A stretch of DNA of 55,449 bases from [Candidatus Thermochlorobacteriaceae] bacterium GBChlB (lineage in GTDB: Bacteria; Bacteroidota; Chlorobiia; Chlorobiales; Thermochlorobacteraceae), in contig JPGV01000038.1 in NCBI GenBank assembly GCA_000724175.1, positions 1 through 55,449 of the forward strand, given 5' to 3'. Shown piece by piece: positions 42,654 to 52,987 of the stretch (positions are counted from its first letter, which is position 1; each line of letters begins with the position of its first letter). The notes beneath the pieces were generated by a model that was not told the DNA's origin, ran no database searches, and saw nothing but the letters and a program-made list of their open reading frames with translations. The translations under genes were made by a program, and so were the position numbers.

Positions 42654-44369
42654 TTAGGTTAATTGATACTCACCCATGCGCAGCATAAATCTCAAAAGAT
42701 TTGAAATGCGCGTATCGACGGCGCGGCGCTTGGTCATATCGTTTTGGTTGCGCGTAAAATCGTTCCACTGCTCCGTCCATTCGTAATACGGCGAGCCGCC
42801 CATCAAGACAGTTGTAACAAGGTCTTCGCGTTGCGCCGTCGTGAGGCTCATCGAGAAATATCGCTCGGCAAGTTGGTCGACCATCGCATACGGGTCGGAC
42901 GGCGTTGTCAGTGAGCGAATGATCGAAATGCGGTCGAGCGTCGTCGTGTTGATGATTTGGTCGGAGTAACTATTACGCACGGGCAATGTGGCTGTGCTAA
43001 GCCAGAGTTGATAGTAGCTCGGCTCTTGGTAGTAGGCTTCCCAGCCAGCGACCGTCGGGTGCTGAAACAGGCTCATTTGCAGCGCAGCAAACCAGCCAAT
43101 ATAGCGGTTCATTGCGGGAATGAGTTGTGTTTGGTCAGTCGGGTTGTTCGGGAAAAATTGTTTGTGCAATGCCACGATAAAGTCGGCAGGACTTTTAATC
43201 ATTGCGCCTCGATTTTCCGCGTCGTAAAAATGCTGACTTAAAAACAAGGCGCGCAGCACGGGCTTAATGTTGTAATCGTTCCGACGGAAAATTTCGGCAA
43301 GCGGCTCAATGACATTGCGCTCGACCGTTTGGTCAATAACATAATAGACAAACCAGCGATAAAGTTTTCGGACGATGAACCGCGCTGTTTCCGCTTGACG
43401 GAAAATCATATTCAGCAGGTCGTTGAGTTCATCCATGCCAGCTGATGCGCCTGTTCTGCCCGTGATGACCGTATTTTGGAACGCGGCGGAAAAGGTCTTA
43501 TTGCCTGTATCATGGTTGTTCGCATTGAAGAACGATTCAAAGTGATACCCGTTCGCATACGCCGTCGTTTGATTGGCGCGCACCGACCAGCCAGTCAACA
43601 CACGGGCGGCTTGCTGCACATCTTGCTCGGTGTAGTTAGTGTAATCGCCTTGCGCGCGCTCGGCGCCTTTGCCGATAGTGAAAAGTTCTAAAAGTTCGCG
43701 GGCGTAGTTTTGATTGGGTCGAGCGGCAATGTTGGTGTTTCCATTGAGGTAGCGCAGCATCGTTGGGTCAATCGTGATGTCGCGGCAAAGCGTTCTGAAA
43801 TTGCCGAGCGCAGACCGCCGAAAGAGCGCATTTTGTTGGTATAAGTAGCGCGAATCGCCGACGGTGGCACGGTCGGAAACAAAATGGTTGTGCCAAAACA
43901 GCGTCATCTTTTCCCACACCGACGGCGGTTGATTGACCATCAAGCCAATCCACCAAGCGCGAAGGTAATTGTAGTATCGTGCATCTGTCGCACCGTCGAC
44001 GAAGGGTTTGTTGTGCCAAGTTTGTCCCGTTGTGATGTCGAGCGGCGGTTCAGGCAACGGCACATCTTGTAAAATCAAGTCGACCGCTTGCGTGATGGTC
44101 ATGCCAGCTAACTGTGCAATTTGCGCTTCGGTTGCGCCGAACATGGCACGACGGGCGAGATGCCGCGCCGTTTGCGCATTCCACCGCCCTGTAAATTGAG
44201 CTATGCCGCTTGTTGGACGCGGACGCGCGCTTTGCACGCGCATCATTGCGCCGTCAAGTCCTGCGCGCTTCAGGTCGTCGGCGCGCACACCGTTTTTTTC
44301 GTCGCCCGCCGATTCAAGGGCGACACGTTCCGCGCTGAACGCGCTTGCAAAAAACTCTCTGCGATTCAT
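42654..44369 (-). CDS. DUF1800 family protein
   Basis: A 571-residue DUF1800 protein. It carries a twin-Arg-like start (MNRREFFASAFS), the ARHLARRAMFGATEAQI opening, FWHNHFVS, NQNYARELLELFTIGKG and VQQAARVLTGWSV near 240, and a C-terminal AERYFSMSLTTAQR region. It has no sorting domain and the N-terminal hydrophobic segment is weak. It is paired with the downstream DUF1501 gene. Its paralogue at 36717 has a classical signal peptide instead, so the two pairs may be exported differently. The TTG at 44375 is an alternative start. Confidence 0.85.
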   Translation of the reverse strand: MNRREFFASAFSAERVALESAGDEKNGVRADDLKRAGLDGAMMRVQSARPRPTSGIAQFTGRWNAQTARHLARRAMFGATEAQIAQLAGMTITQAVDLILQDVPLPEPPLDITTGQTWHNKPFVDGATDARYYNYLRAWWIGLMVNQPPSVWEKMTLFWHNHFVSDRATVGDSRYLYQQNALFRRSALGNFRTLCRDITIDPTMLRYLNGNTNIAARPNQNYARELLELFTIGKGAERAQGDYTNYTEQDVQQAARVLTGWSVRANQTTAYANGYHFESFFNANNHDTGNKTFSAAFQNTVITGRTGASAGMDELNDLLNMIFRQAETARFIVRKLYRWFVYYVIDQTVERNVIEPLAEIFRRNDYNIKPVLRALFLSQHFYDAENRGAMIKSPADFIVALHKQFFPNNPTDQTQLIPAMNRYIGWFAALQMSLFQHPTVAGWEAYYQEPSYYQLWLSTATLPVRNSYSDQIINTTTLDRISIIRSLTTPSDPYAMVDQLAERYFSMSLTTAQREDLVTTVLMGGSPYYEWTEQWNDFTRNQNDMTKRRAVDTRISNLLRFMLRMGEYQLT

Positions 44370-44535
44370 GAACAACTTTCAGAATAAAAGTTACGCGAAT
44401 TAGACTTGCCTCATGCGGAGGAACAGTGTGATACCTCTGCGCCGTGCTATAATACAACTTCGCACGAAAAAGGTTTAAATGGGTCTCAATACAAATGCGC
44501 TGCGACACAGTCAGTTGGGGCGGTCAATCCCAGTG

Positions 44536-45252
44536 CTATTTTCCCCAGAGCGTTTTGGTCATTCGGTCGCTCAGGTCGATTGGATAGTCGCCAGTTTCAG
44601 TCATCGCGCGAATATCATCCAAATTACCGAAAGCAACAAGTTCGAGATAAGTTCTTGCCGCGCCGAGCAATGTGCCGTCTTCGTCGTAGAGTTCGAGCCA
44701 GCCGTCGTCGCCATCGGTGGTTGTATAGACGGCGTAGGTCGGTTTGCCATCGACGCTTGCGGCAAACAATTTTGCCGAACCAATGTCTTTTGACTCAATC
44801 GCACTTTTGTAAAACTCGAGCGCCTCGGTTGCGGCGTCAGGGGCATTGGCAAGCGTGAGGCTTCGCGTTTCATTTTCGTCGAAAATAAAATCGCGCTCGA
44901 ACTCTTCTCCGTTCTTGTAGGCTTCATAGCGTTCCATCACGTAATCGTTCAAGGCGTCGATGTAAAATGCTCGAACAGCCGACGTACGGGCGCTGCTACC
45001 CGTCGAGCCTTCGTTTGACAAGGCTTTTGAGGGTATGGGTTTTGTCGACGTGGTTTTTCGAATCGTTTTTTTGGCGGCGGACTTGGTCGATGCGGATTTT
45101 TTTGAAGAGGCGGTTTTGCTGACGGATTTTTTCGCGTTTGACTTCCCCGTCAATTTTTTAGCAGCTTTGTTCGTATTGACATTTTTTGAAATACGGCTTA
45201 AAATTTTTTTAGGCGCGGATTTCTTCGCAGGCTTCTTTCGCGGGCTTGGCAT
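44536..45252 (-). CDS. histone-H1-like Lys-rich tail fused to an acidic domain of unknown function
   Basis: A 238-residue protein with two contrasting halves. Residues 1-80 are Lys/Ala/Ser/Thr-rich low complexity with KKSA, KKTIRKTT and AKK-type repeats, as in bacterial histone-H1-like DNA-binding tails. Residues about 90-238 form a folded, acidic domain (FYIDALNDYVMERYEAYKNG, TTTDGDDGWLELYDEDGTLLG, DLDDIRAM) unlike any family I recognise. The tail suggests DNA or RNA binding; the acidic part may be an interaction module. A dyad in its leader could regulate it. No signal peptide. The ATG at 45252 has no clear Shine-Dalgarno. Confidence 0.65.
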   Translation of the reverse strand: MPSPRKKPAKKSAPKKILSRISKNVNTNKAAKKLTGKSNAKKSVSKTASSKKSASTKSAAKKTIRKTTSTKPIPSKALSNEGSTGSSARTSAVRAFYIDALNDYVMERYEAYKNGEEFERDFIFDENETRSLTLANAPDAATEALEFYKSAIESKDIGSAKLFAASVDGKPTYAVYTTTDGDDGWLELYDEDGTLLGAARTYLELVAFGNLDDIRAMTETGDYPIDLSDRMTKTLWGK

Positions 45253-45273
45253 GGCGATATGTGTTTTGAACGA

Positions 45274-45307
45274 TTGTAAGACGATGCGTTTCGAACGTGT
45301 CTTACAA
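45274..45307. promoter_or_regulatory. dyad-symmetric operator candidate before the H1-like gene
   Basis: A perfect 9-bp inverted repeat, TTGTAAGAC (45274-45282) and GTCTTACAA (45299-45307), flanks a 16-bp centre containing the palindromic TTCGAA. It lies 22 bases upstream of the H1-like start, between it and porQ. It resembles a dimeric regulator site or a leader hairpin. Confidence 0.45.
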
Positions 45308-45323
45308 AATTACAAAAACAGCT

Positions 45324-46262
45324 TTACAAAACGGTGGCAAGCGTTAGTTGATGCAAGCCCCCCAAGACGCCGAAAGATGAAAATGCATAATCGAACTTGA
45401 ACCGCTCCAACACAATTCCCAAGCCGCCTGAAACGCCTGCCAATCCAAGCGTTCCTGTGAGGCTTAAATCCTGACGGCGTTGATTGCTGTATCCGATTCT
45501 AAGTCGAATCTCGTCGCTCAACAGAAATTCGCCGCCGACCGTGAAGTTTCGGAAGCGTTCAAAAAAATTGGTTGTCGGGTCGTTGAGCCGCACAAACCCG
45601 ACGGTGAGTTCCAACGGCAGTCCTTCCAAGCGTTTGCTTGCGGCGAAGCGCAGTTCAATCGGCAGATTTTCCGCTGTTCCATCGAAGCGCGAGAGCTGCG
45701 TTCCAACATTCACCAGCGAGAGACCAACGGAGAGTTGTTCGCTTGGCACGAGAAACATCACGCCGGCATCGAGCGCAAGGGCGAGCGACGAAAAGCCTGC
45801 GATGGTCGAGAAAATGAACTTTGCTGCCGCGCCGCCGCGCAAGGCGCCGAAGCCAAAATTTTGCAACTCGCGCGCGTAGCCGACCTGCACGGCAAGGTCG
45901 TTTGAGGAAAACGTGCCACTTTGATTGCCGACGCCGTCCGTATTTTCAAAACTGCCGTAATTGATGAAAGATACGCCAACGCCGACGTCGCCGAGGCTCT
46001 CAATCCGTCGAGCATAAGCCGCGTAGCCGGAGTTGATGTCGAGGATATGTTTTTGGAAACTGAACGAGGCTTGTTTGTGTGTCGCCGAATCCAGCGCGGC
46101 AGGATTTTGAAAGAGTGCGACGATGTCGCCAGAGAGCGAGACGCTGTTGCCGCCGAGCGCGGCGACGCGCGCGCTGCGGTCGAGCCGCAGAAATTCATAG
46201 ACGGTGGTTTGCGCGCGCGCGGAAAAACTGGCAAGCAACAACAGGAGACCGATGAAGCGCAT
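45324..46262 (-). CDS. porQ: type IX secretion system outer-membrane protein PorQ-like
   Basis: A 312-residue protein with a signal peptide (MRFIGLLLLLASFSARAQ) and a beta-barrel-like mature chain beginning TTVYEFLRLDRSARVAALGGNSVSL, a close match to the PorQ/PorV family (outer-membrane proteins related to FadL-type barrels). Alternating polar/hydrophobic beta strands continue to LHQLTLATVL. PorQ takes part in the attachment/transport steps of T9SS, which fits the T9SS cargo genes encoded in this window. The other core genes (PorK/L/M/N, sov, PorU) are not present here. The ATG at 46262 gives a proper signal peptide; a frame extends further upstream. Confidence 0.82.
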   Translation of the reverse strand: MRFIGLLLLLASFSARAQTTVYEFLRLDRSARVAALGGNSVSLSGDIVALFQNPAALDSATHKQASFSFQKHILDINSGYAAYARRIESLGDVGVGVSFINYGSFENTDGVGNQSGTFSSNDLAVQVGYARELQNFGFGALRGGAAAKFIFSTIAGFSSLALALDAGVMFLVPSEQLSVGLSLVNVGTQLSRFDGTAENLPIELRFAASKRLEGLPLELTVGFVRLNDPTTNFFERFRNFTVGGEFLLSDEIRLRIGYSNQRRQDLSLTGTLGLAGVSGGLGIVLERFKFDYAFSSFGVLGGLHQLTLATVL

Positions 46263-46352
46263 AGCGTTGTGTTTGGTACGCGGCAAACTAACGAAATAAA
46301 TCGGGCAAGTCAAGGCGCTGTTTTTGCAATGGCAGTTCGGCTCGACGCTGGG

Positions 46353-47129
46353 TCAATTTCCGCTGACGCTGACCAAATCTTGCCGCGAGCCCGGGATATT
46401 GATGCCCGCCAGCGCAATGCTAATTGGATTGAGTTGCTGACGCACAACGCCGACGTTGGGCGCCACCCATACGCGCAAAATCGGTCGAAGCGGTAGCGCC
46501 GCAGGCGCGCCGACAATTTGCACATTTAAATTCGCTGTGATTGTCAGCCGCGTCGCGTTATACGACCTGCCGCCGACACTAATCGTTTCCTGACCATCCA
46601 CACGCCCTTCTGCTGTGGCTCCAATTGTGGCGTTGCCTAATCCTTGAATTGTGGCATTGACGCTAACACCGTCAAAGATGCGATACACACTGCCAGCGCC
46701 GCCCGATGTGCGCAGAAACGGATACCAGCCAACGGGAAAACCGCTTCGAATTTGAACGCCCGGAATCTCCTGAAATAAATCATTGAGGCTGGTGAGATAA
46801 ATGAACTGGTCGGCGCTATTGCTCTCAACTGATACAAAAATTGTATCGCTTGCAGATGCGCCGCTTGTGGGCGTAAAGCGCGTGGGTTGCCCAATCGCTG
46901 AGCGACCGCTGAGCTGCGTATTGAAGCCGTTTGTTACGGTTGTCGTTCCCGTGCGCTGTGTTGAGGTGGTATCATCAAAGTTGGCATACGTCCATACGAC
47001 GCCAAGCCGTGTCGGAAAAATTCCCGTTTGAGTTTCAGGCGAGCTTGTTGAGCTGCTGCACGAGGTCAGCGTTGCCAGACTTACAAAAAGCAGCGCAGCG
47101 AAAAGCAGGCGTTGAAACACAGGCGTCAT
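46353..47129 (-). CDS. lipoprotein of unknown function
   Basis: A 258-residue lipoprotein: signal (MTPVFQRLLFAALLFVSLATLTSC) with a lipobox Cys near residue 24, then a Ser-rich spacer and a beta-rich domain (FPTRLGVVWTYANFDD, IQGLGNATIGATAEGRVDG, IRPILRVWVAPNVGVV). No family was recognised. It lies between porQ and mdh on the same strand, with an 87-bp gap from porQ. Outer-membrane or periplasmic location is likely from the lipobox. Confidence 0.65.
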   Translation of the reverse strand: MTPVFQRLLFAALLFVSLATLTSCSSSTSSPETQTGIFPTRLGVVWTYANFDDTTSTQRTGTTTVTNGFNTQLSGRSAIGQPTRFTPTSGASASDTIFVSVESNSADQFIYLTSLNDLFQEIPGVQIRSGFPVGWYPFLRTSGGAGSVYRIFDGVSVNATIQGLGNATIGATAEGRVDGQETISVGGRSYNATRLTITANLNVQIVGAPAALPLRPILRVWVAPNVGVVRQQLNPISIALAGINIPGSRQDLVSVSGN

Positions 47130-47223
47130 TCGTTGGTAATGTTTTATTGAATACAAAATTCTGATGCGGTTAATTTTGCGCAAGGAACCCTGCACAGGCA
47201 AGATTCCTTACGCCGTCATGCAC

Positions 47224-48186
<963 letters not shown>

Positions 48187-48311
48187 TCAGAGGCTCTTTA
48201 AGATACGACTTTTTGACGCGGTTTTCACTTCTGGCGGTATCAATTTTCATTCACTCGATTTGCTCTGCCGCTCTGCCCTTTACAATCTTGTTAGGTTTTT
48301 TGATCAATCAC

Positions 48312-51300
48312 TTAGGCGATTGCCTCACGAGCGATGGCCGCTTGCTCTTCTTCGTGCGTTTTCAAAAAGCCGGTTGCAGGGCTCGCGCTCGCTGGTCTGC
48401 CAACATATCGCAGCTTTTGTCCGTCGCGCAATTGCTCCATTAAATACGGCATCATGAACGACCATGCGCCCATATTTTTCGGCTCTTCCTGCACCCAACA
48501 AATCTCCTTCGCCGATGAGTATGTCTCGAGCAGCGCCTCGATGCGGTTTTCGGGATAGGGATAGAGCTGCTCGACGCGCAAAATCACCACGTCGTCTTTT
48601 TTCTTCTCGCTTCGCTCGCGCAAAAGGTCGTAATACACTTTGCCGCTACAGAGCACAACGCGCTTCGGGTTTGTAATTTTCTCGACGTCGTCCAAGACAT
48701 TGTGAAATTTTCCCTCAATAAGCTCGAGTGGGGTCGAGAGCGCCGCCGGCAGACGCAGCAGGCTTTTCGGCGTCATGACCACGAGCGGCTTGATGTTGCC
48801 CGCCAGAACTTGTCGGCGCAAGAGGTGAAAATACTGCGCAGGCGTGGTACAATTACAGACCTGTATGTTGACTTCGGCGCAGAGTTGCAAGAAGCGTTCC
48901 AGCCGCGCCGATGAATGTTCGGGTCCTTGTCCTTCATAGCCATGCGGGAGGAGCAAGACCAAGCCCGACGTTTGTCCCCACTTTGATTCTGTGCTGGAAA
49001 TAAATTGGTCGATGATGATTTGTGCGCCGTTGGAAAAATCGCCGAACTGTGCTTCCCACATCACGAGCGTCAGCGGGTCGGCAACACTGTATCCAAATTC
49101 GAATCCCATCACCGCCATTTCGGAGAGCAGGCTGTCATAGACAGCTATTTGCGCTTGGGTCGGCGCAATGTGTCGAAGCGGCATATACTCCGCGCCCGTT
49201 TCGGTATCGTGGAACACCAAGTGTCGTTGGCTGAAGGTGCCGCGTGTGCTGTCTTGTCCGCTTAAGCGAACAGAGATGCCCTCGAGCAAGAGCGTTCCAA
49301 ATGCCAGCGATTCGGCAAACGCCCAGTCAATCGGCGTCGCCATTGCGGTTGCGCTCAAGAGTTGCGCCCGCTTCGCGAATTGCTGCTCTAATTTTTTGTT
49401 CAAGCGAAATCCTTGCGGCAGTTGCAACATCGGCTTGACGACGGCTTGCAGTGCTTCCAGCGAGACTTTGGTTACGGGCGAGCGTCCGCGATAGCGCGAG
49501 ACAAGGTCGTTGGGGTCGACAGCAAGAATGCGGTCAGCTTTTTTTTCACGCTCGATATCGACTTCGTGCTGCGTCATGCTTTTGGCTTTCTCGTGCGCGA
49601 CATCGAGTTCGCGCTTACAGTCGTCCATTAGCTCATGGACGTCTTGTTCAGTTAAAACGCCTTCGCGCACGAGTTGTGCCGCGTAGAGTTCACGCACCGA
49701 CGGGTGGTTTCGAATTTTGTTATACATCACCGGCTGGGTGTAGCCCGGGTCGTCGCCTTCGTTGTGTCCGTGTTTTCGGTAGCACAGCATATCAATCACG
49801 ACGTCGCTGTTGAATGCCATGCGATACTCAAGCGCGATTTTAGCGGCGCGCAAACAGGCTTCGGGGTCGTCGCCATTGACATGTAAAATCGGCGCTTGAA
49901 CCATTTTGGCCACATCGCTGGCATAGAGCGTTGAGCGTGCGTCGTTGGGCGATGTGGTAAATCCGATTTGATTGTTGATGATGAGGTGCAGCGAGCCGCC
50001 TGTCGTGTAGCCTTCCAGCTGCGACAGGTTCAGCGTTTCAGCAACGACGCCTTGTCCTGCAAACGCCGCATCGCCATGCACCAACAGCGATATGGCTTGC
50101 CGACGCGATTTATCGTTCAGGCGTTCTTGCTTGGCGCGCACGATGCCCTCGACAACGGGATTGACCGCTTCCAAATGGCTTGGGTTCGATGCCACCGAGA
50201 CTTGAATCTCCCTGCCGTGCGCCGTCCGCTTGCCCGTTGCGCCCAAGTGATATTTTACATCTCCCGACCCTTGCGTGAGCATGTTGGCTTCCATTGGTAA
50301 CTTTTTGCCCTCGAATTCGGCGAAGAGCTTTTCATACGGCTTGCCAATGACGTTTGTCAGCACGTTCAATCTGCCGCGGTGCGCCATGCCGATTACAATC
50401 TCTTTGGTTTCATAGCGCGGCGCTTCGTCCACCCAGTAGTTGATAATGGCAATTGCTGTCTCGCCGCCCTCGATGGAAAAGCGTTTGTGTCCCAGAAACT
50501 TCGTGTGCAAATACCGCTCGAAGCCTTCGGCGCGAATGAGGTCTTTGAGAATTTGCACTTTGGTTGCTTTGTCAAATTGCAACTGTGCGGCGCGGTTCTC
50601 GACATGCTGCTGTATCCAACGCTTCTGCTCGAGCGACTGAATGTTCATATACTCGACGCCGATTTTCTCGCAGTAGGCCTGACGCAGCGTTTCAATAATT
50701 TCGCGCAGCGTCATACGCGACCGCTCGCCGAAGCTGACCGTTGTAAATTCGCGGTCATAGTCCCAAATCGTCAAATCGTAAAACTCAGGGTCGAGTTCAG
50801 GGTGATACGTCGGCTTATACTCGAGCGGATTGATGTTGGCAATTAGGTGTCCGCGCACTCGATAAGAATTTATCAGTTGCATCACTTTGGCTTGTTTGCG
50901 AACGGCCTCTTCTGCGTTGCCGCCGCTGAAGGCAAAGTGATTTTTATCCGTCGTTTGCTTGAGCGCGTGATATGGCATCGCAAGGTCGGCGAAAATCTCG
51001 TCATAGAAATTTTCTTCGCCGACGAGCAGCTTGTGAATGTTCGCCAAGAGTTCGCCCGACTCTGCGCCTTGAATAATGCGGTGGTCGTAGGTGCTGGTCA
51101 TCGTCATCACTTTGCTGATGCCAAGCTGCGCGAGCATCTCAGGCGACATGGCTTGATACTCGGCTGGATAGTCAATCGCGCCTGTCGCCACAATCAGACC
51201 CTGCGATGCCACAAGGCGCGGCACCGATGCAATGGTGCCAATCGTTCCCGGATTCGTCAGCGACGCCGTTGTGCCAATGAAATCCTCGGGCGCCAGCGCG

Positions 51301-52061
51301 TTCTTACGGGCTTTGCTAATGAGCGCGTTGTAAGCCTCGAAAAACGCATCGAAGTTCATCGCCTCCGCGTTCTTGATGTTCGGCACGACAAGCGAGCGCG
51401 AGCCGTCTTTTTTCGTTTGGTCGACGGCAAGCCCGAAGTTGATGTGTTTCTTCTCGATGCGGTATGGCTTTCCGGCGACAGTCGCAAAACTGCAATTGAG
51501 CGACGGATATTTTTTGAGCGACTTGACAATTGCCCATGCAATCAAATGCGTGAAGGCAATTTTGCCGCGCCCGATGTTAGATAAATGTTGATTGATGATG
51601 CGTCGATTTTCTTCCAACGCCTTGACAGGTATGGTGCGAAACGACGTCGCGGTCGGCACCGAGAGCGAGAGTTCCATATTGTCGACAATGCGGGCGGGCG
51701 CGCCTGAAATGAGCTTGGCGACTTCGCCGTCGCCAAGTTTCATCGCCTCAATGGACGGATAGCTCAACCCCTGCGGCTTGAGGGCTTGCGCCGCGCCGTT
51801 TTGCGCCGCTGCGCCCCGTCCGTTTTGTTCATGGCGCTCATGCCCTTCGTCTCCGTTCCGGTGAGACCAATAGCTGGTCTCAAGCATTCGAGCGTTGATT
51901 CTTCCGGCTTGCAAGTCATCGAAAAACGCCTGCCAATCTTCTCGGATGAGCGCAGGATTTTGCTTGTATTCACCGAAAAGTTCTTCAATAAAGGCCACAT
52001 TTGCGCCGAAAATCTCAATTAGTTGAGCTTGCAATTCCGACGAAAATTCAGAAGTGTTCAT
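48312..52061 (-). CDS. kgd: multifunctional 2-oxoglutarate dehydrogenase E1/E2-like fusion
   Basis: A 1249-residue protein of the kind best known in actinobacteria. Order: a short N-terminal E1-type segment (about 24-50), a charged linker (about 60-95), an E2 acyltransferase catalytic domain (about 100-345, DHRIIQGAESG with His327) and a thiamine-dependent E1 (about 390-1249; GMAHRGRLNVL around His561, HGDAAFAGQGVVAETLN, HGYEGQGPEHSS). There is no lipoyl domain, as in the actinobacterial homologue, so it should need a lipoyl carrier in trans or act as a decarboxylase/dehydrogenase. It feeds oxidative TCA flux, in line with the nearby mdh. The kgd name follows the fusion architecture; strict orthology is unproven. 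Confidence 0.9.
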   Translation of the reverse strand: MNTSEFSSELQAQLIEIFGANVAFIEELFGEYKQNPALIREDWQAFFDDLQAGRINARMLETSYWSHRNGDEGHERHEQNGRGAAAQNGAAQALKPQGLSYPSIEAMKLGDGEVAKLISGAPARIVDNMELSLSVPTATSFRTIPVKALEENRRIINQHLSNIGRGKIAFTHLIAWAIVKSLKKYPSLNCSFATVAGKPYRIEKKHINFGLAVDQTKKDGSRSLVVPNIKNAEAMNFDAFFEAYNALISKARKNALAPEDFIGTTASLTNPGTIGTIASVPRLVASQGLIVATGAIDYPAEYQAMSPEMLAQLGISKVMTMTSTYDHRIIQGAESGELLANIHKLLVGEENFYDEIFADLAMPYHALKQTTDKNHFAFSGGNAEEAVRKQAKVMQLINSYRVRGHLIANINPLEYKPTYHPELDPEFYDLTIWDYDREFTTVSFGERSRMTLREIIETLRQAYCEKIGVEYMNIQSLEQKRWIQQHVENRAAQLQFDKATKVQILKDLIRAEGFERYLHTKFLGHKRFSIEGGETAIAIINYWVDEAPRYETKEIVIGMAHRGRLNVLTNVIGKPYEKLFAEFEGKKLPMEANMLTQGSGDVKYHLGATGKRTAHGREIQVSVASNPSHLEAVNPVVEGIVRAKQERLNDKSRRQAISLLVHGDAAFAGQGVVAETLNLSQLEGYTTGGSLHLIINNQIGFTTSPNDARSTLYASDVAKMVQAPILHVNGDDPEACLRAAKIALEYRMAFNSDVVIDMLCYRKHGHNEGDDPGYTQPVMYNKIRNHPSVRELYAAQLVREGVLTEQDVHELMDDCKRELDVAHEKAKSMTQHEVDIEREKKADRILAVDPNDLVSRYRGRSPVTKVSLEALQAVVKPMLQLPQGFRLNKKLEQQFAKRAQLLSATAMATPIDWAFAESLAFGTLLLEGISVRLSGQDSTRGTFSQRHLVFHDTETGAEYMPLRHIAPTQAQIAVYDSLLSEMAVMGFEFGYSVADPLTLVMWEAQFGDFSNGAQIIIDQFISSTESKWGQTSGLVLLLPHGYEGQGPEHSSARLERFLQLCAEVNIQVCNCTTPAQYFHLLRRQVLAGNIKPLVVMTPKSLLRLPAALSTPLELIEGKFHNVLDDVEKITNPKRVVLCSGKVYYDLLRERSEKKKDDVVILRVEQLYPYPENRIEALLETYSSAKEICWVQEEPKNMGAWSFMMPYLMEQLRDGQKLRYVGRPASASPATGFLKTHEEEQAAIAREAIA

Positions 52062-52187
52062 GATTTGACATGTCTCGTTGATTACAGAGCGGTGAATCTA
52101 CTGTAAATGCAACTTGTTTTCAAGTCCCGGTGCCTTATCGGAACACAGACGGACACACGCCAGCACTATCGGAACTTCAGCTTTCGG

Positions 52188-52987
52188 TTACCTCGCCCCC
52201 GACCTAATTAAAAACTCCCTGACCTCCTTATTCGAAGCTCCATCGAGAGGCGTCTTGCCACCTGTGCTTGCATTGATATCTGCGCCAGAGGCAACGAGCG
52301 CTTTGACCTCGTCGATGTATCCATACATTGCCGCCAAGTGTAACGGCGTTTCGTCCTCACGGTTTTTTGCATTCACATCGACGCCGTTTGCAAGCAGTGC
52401 TTTGACTATGTCGGTTTGCTTATGTGTTACTGCCAAGTGTAACGGCGTTTCGCCCTCACAGTTCGGTTTCCTTATTTCAGCGCCCATCGCAATCAACCGC
52501 AGACAAATTTCCACCTATCCCTCACTCATCGCCAAATGTAGCGGCGTATATAGCTTATTTCGTTTAAGTCTGCGTTGTTTTCTATCAACACTTTGGCAAT
52601 GTCTGCTTGTCCTGTTTCAATAGCCTGATGTAACGGCACTTCTCCACCGCCGTTTTTGGCATTTAGATTCGCGCCTGCTCTTATGAGCGTTTTGGCAATA
52701 TCCGCATGCTTGTTTTCAATCGCCAAGTGTAACGGCATATCACCGTTGTAATTTCTGACGTTCACCTTCGCGCCTTTATTCACCAGCGCCTTGATACCTT
52801 CCGCTCGTCCGTAACGCGCAGCGAAATGAAGCGGGGTAATTGTATCATCGGCAGTTGCCGACGCGCCGCGTTGGAGCAGAGAGCGCGCCTTCTCTGTATC
52901 GCCTTTTTCAATCGCTTTGAACAGCGTCTTCGTGTCGTCCTGTTCAAACATTCCTTTCAGCACTGTCGTTGCGAGAGTTTCTTTCAT
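52188..52987 (-). pseudogene. broken ankyrin-repeat protein gene
   Basis: Two adjacent ORFs (52526-52987 and 52188-52514) together encode about eight ankyrin repeats (TPLHFAARYGRAEGIKALV, MPLHLAIENKH, TPLHLAAMYGYID). In the frame of the repeats, YTPLHLAMSEG would continue across the gap, but there is a (TA)3 run at 52547-52552 that shifts the frame, and a TAG at 52515-52517 in the ankyrin frame just before VEICLRL. Both lesions lie inside one repeat. The repaired protein would be about 265 residues, with no signal peptide; a cytoplasmic protein-interaction role is expected. Two separate proteins remain possible but less likely. Confidence 0.75.

Noticed and set aside
50847-51584. A 245-residue open frame antisense to the 2-oxoglutarate dehydrogenase fusion
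   Set aside because: Composition is Arg/His/Cys-rich as expected of an antisense shadow of a high-constraint gene; no signal, motif or start context.
52188-52987. Toxin-immunity pair (ankyrin with the secreted protein at 53201)
   Set aside because: The secreted protein lacks any toxin motif and the ankyrin gene is broken; adjacency alone is not enough.
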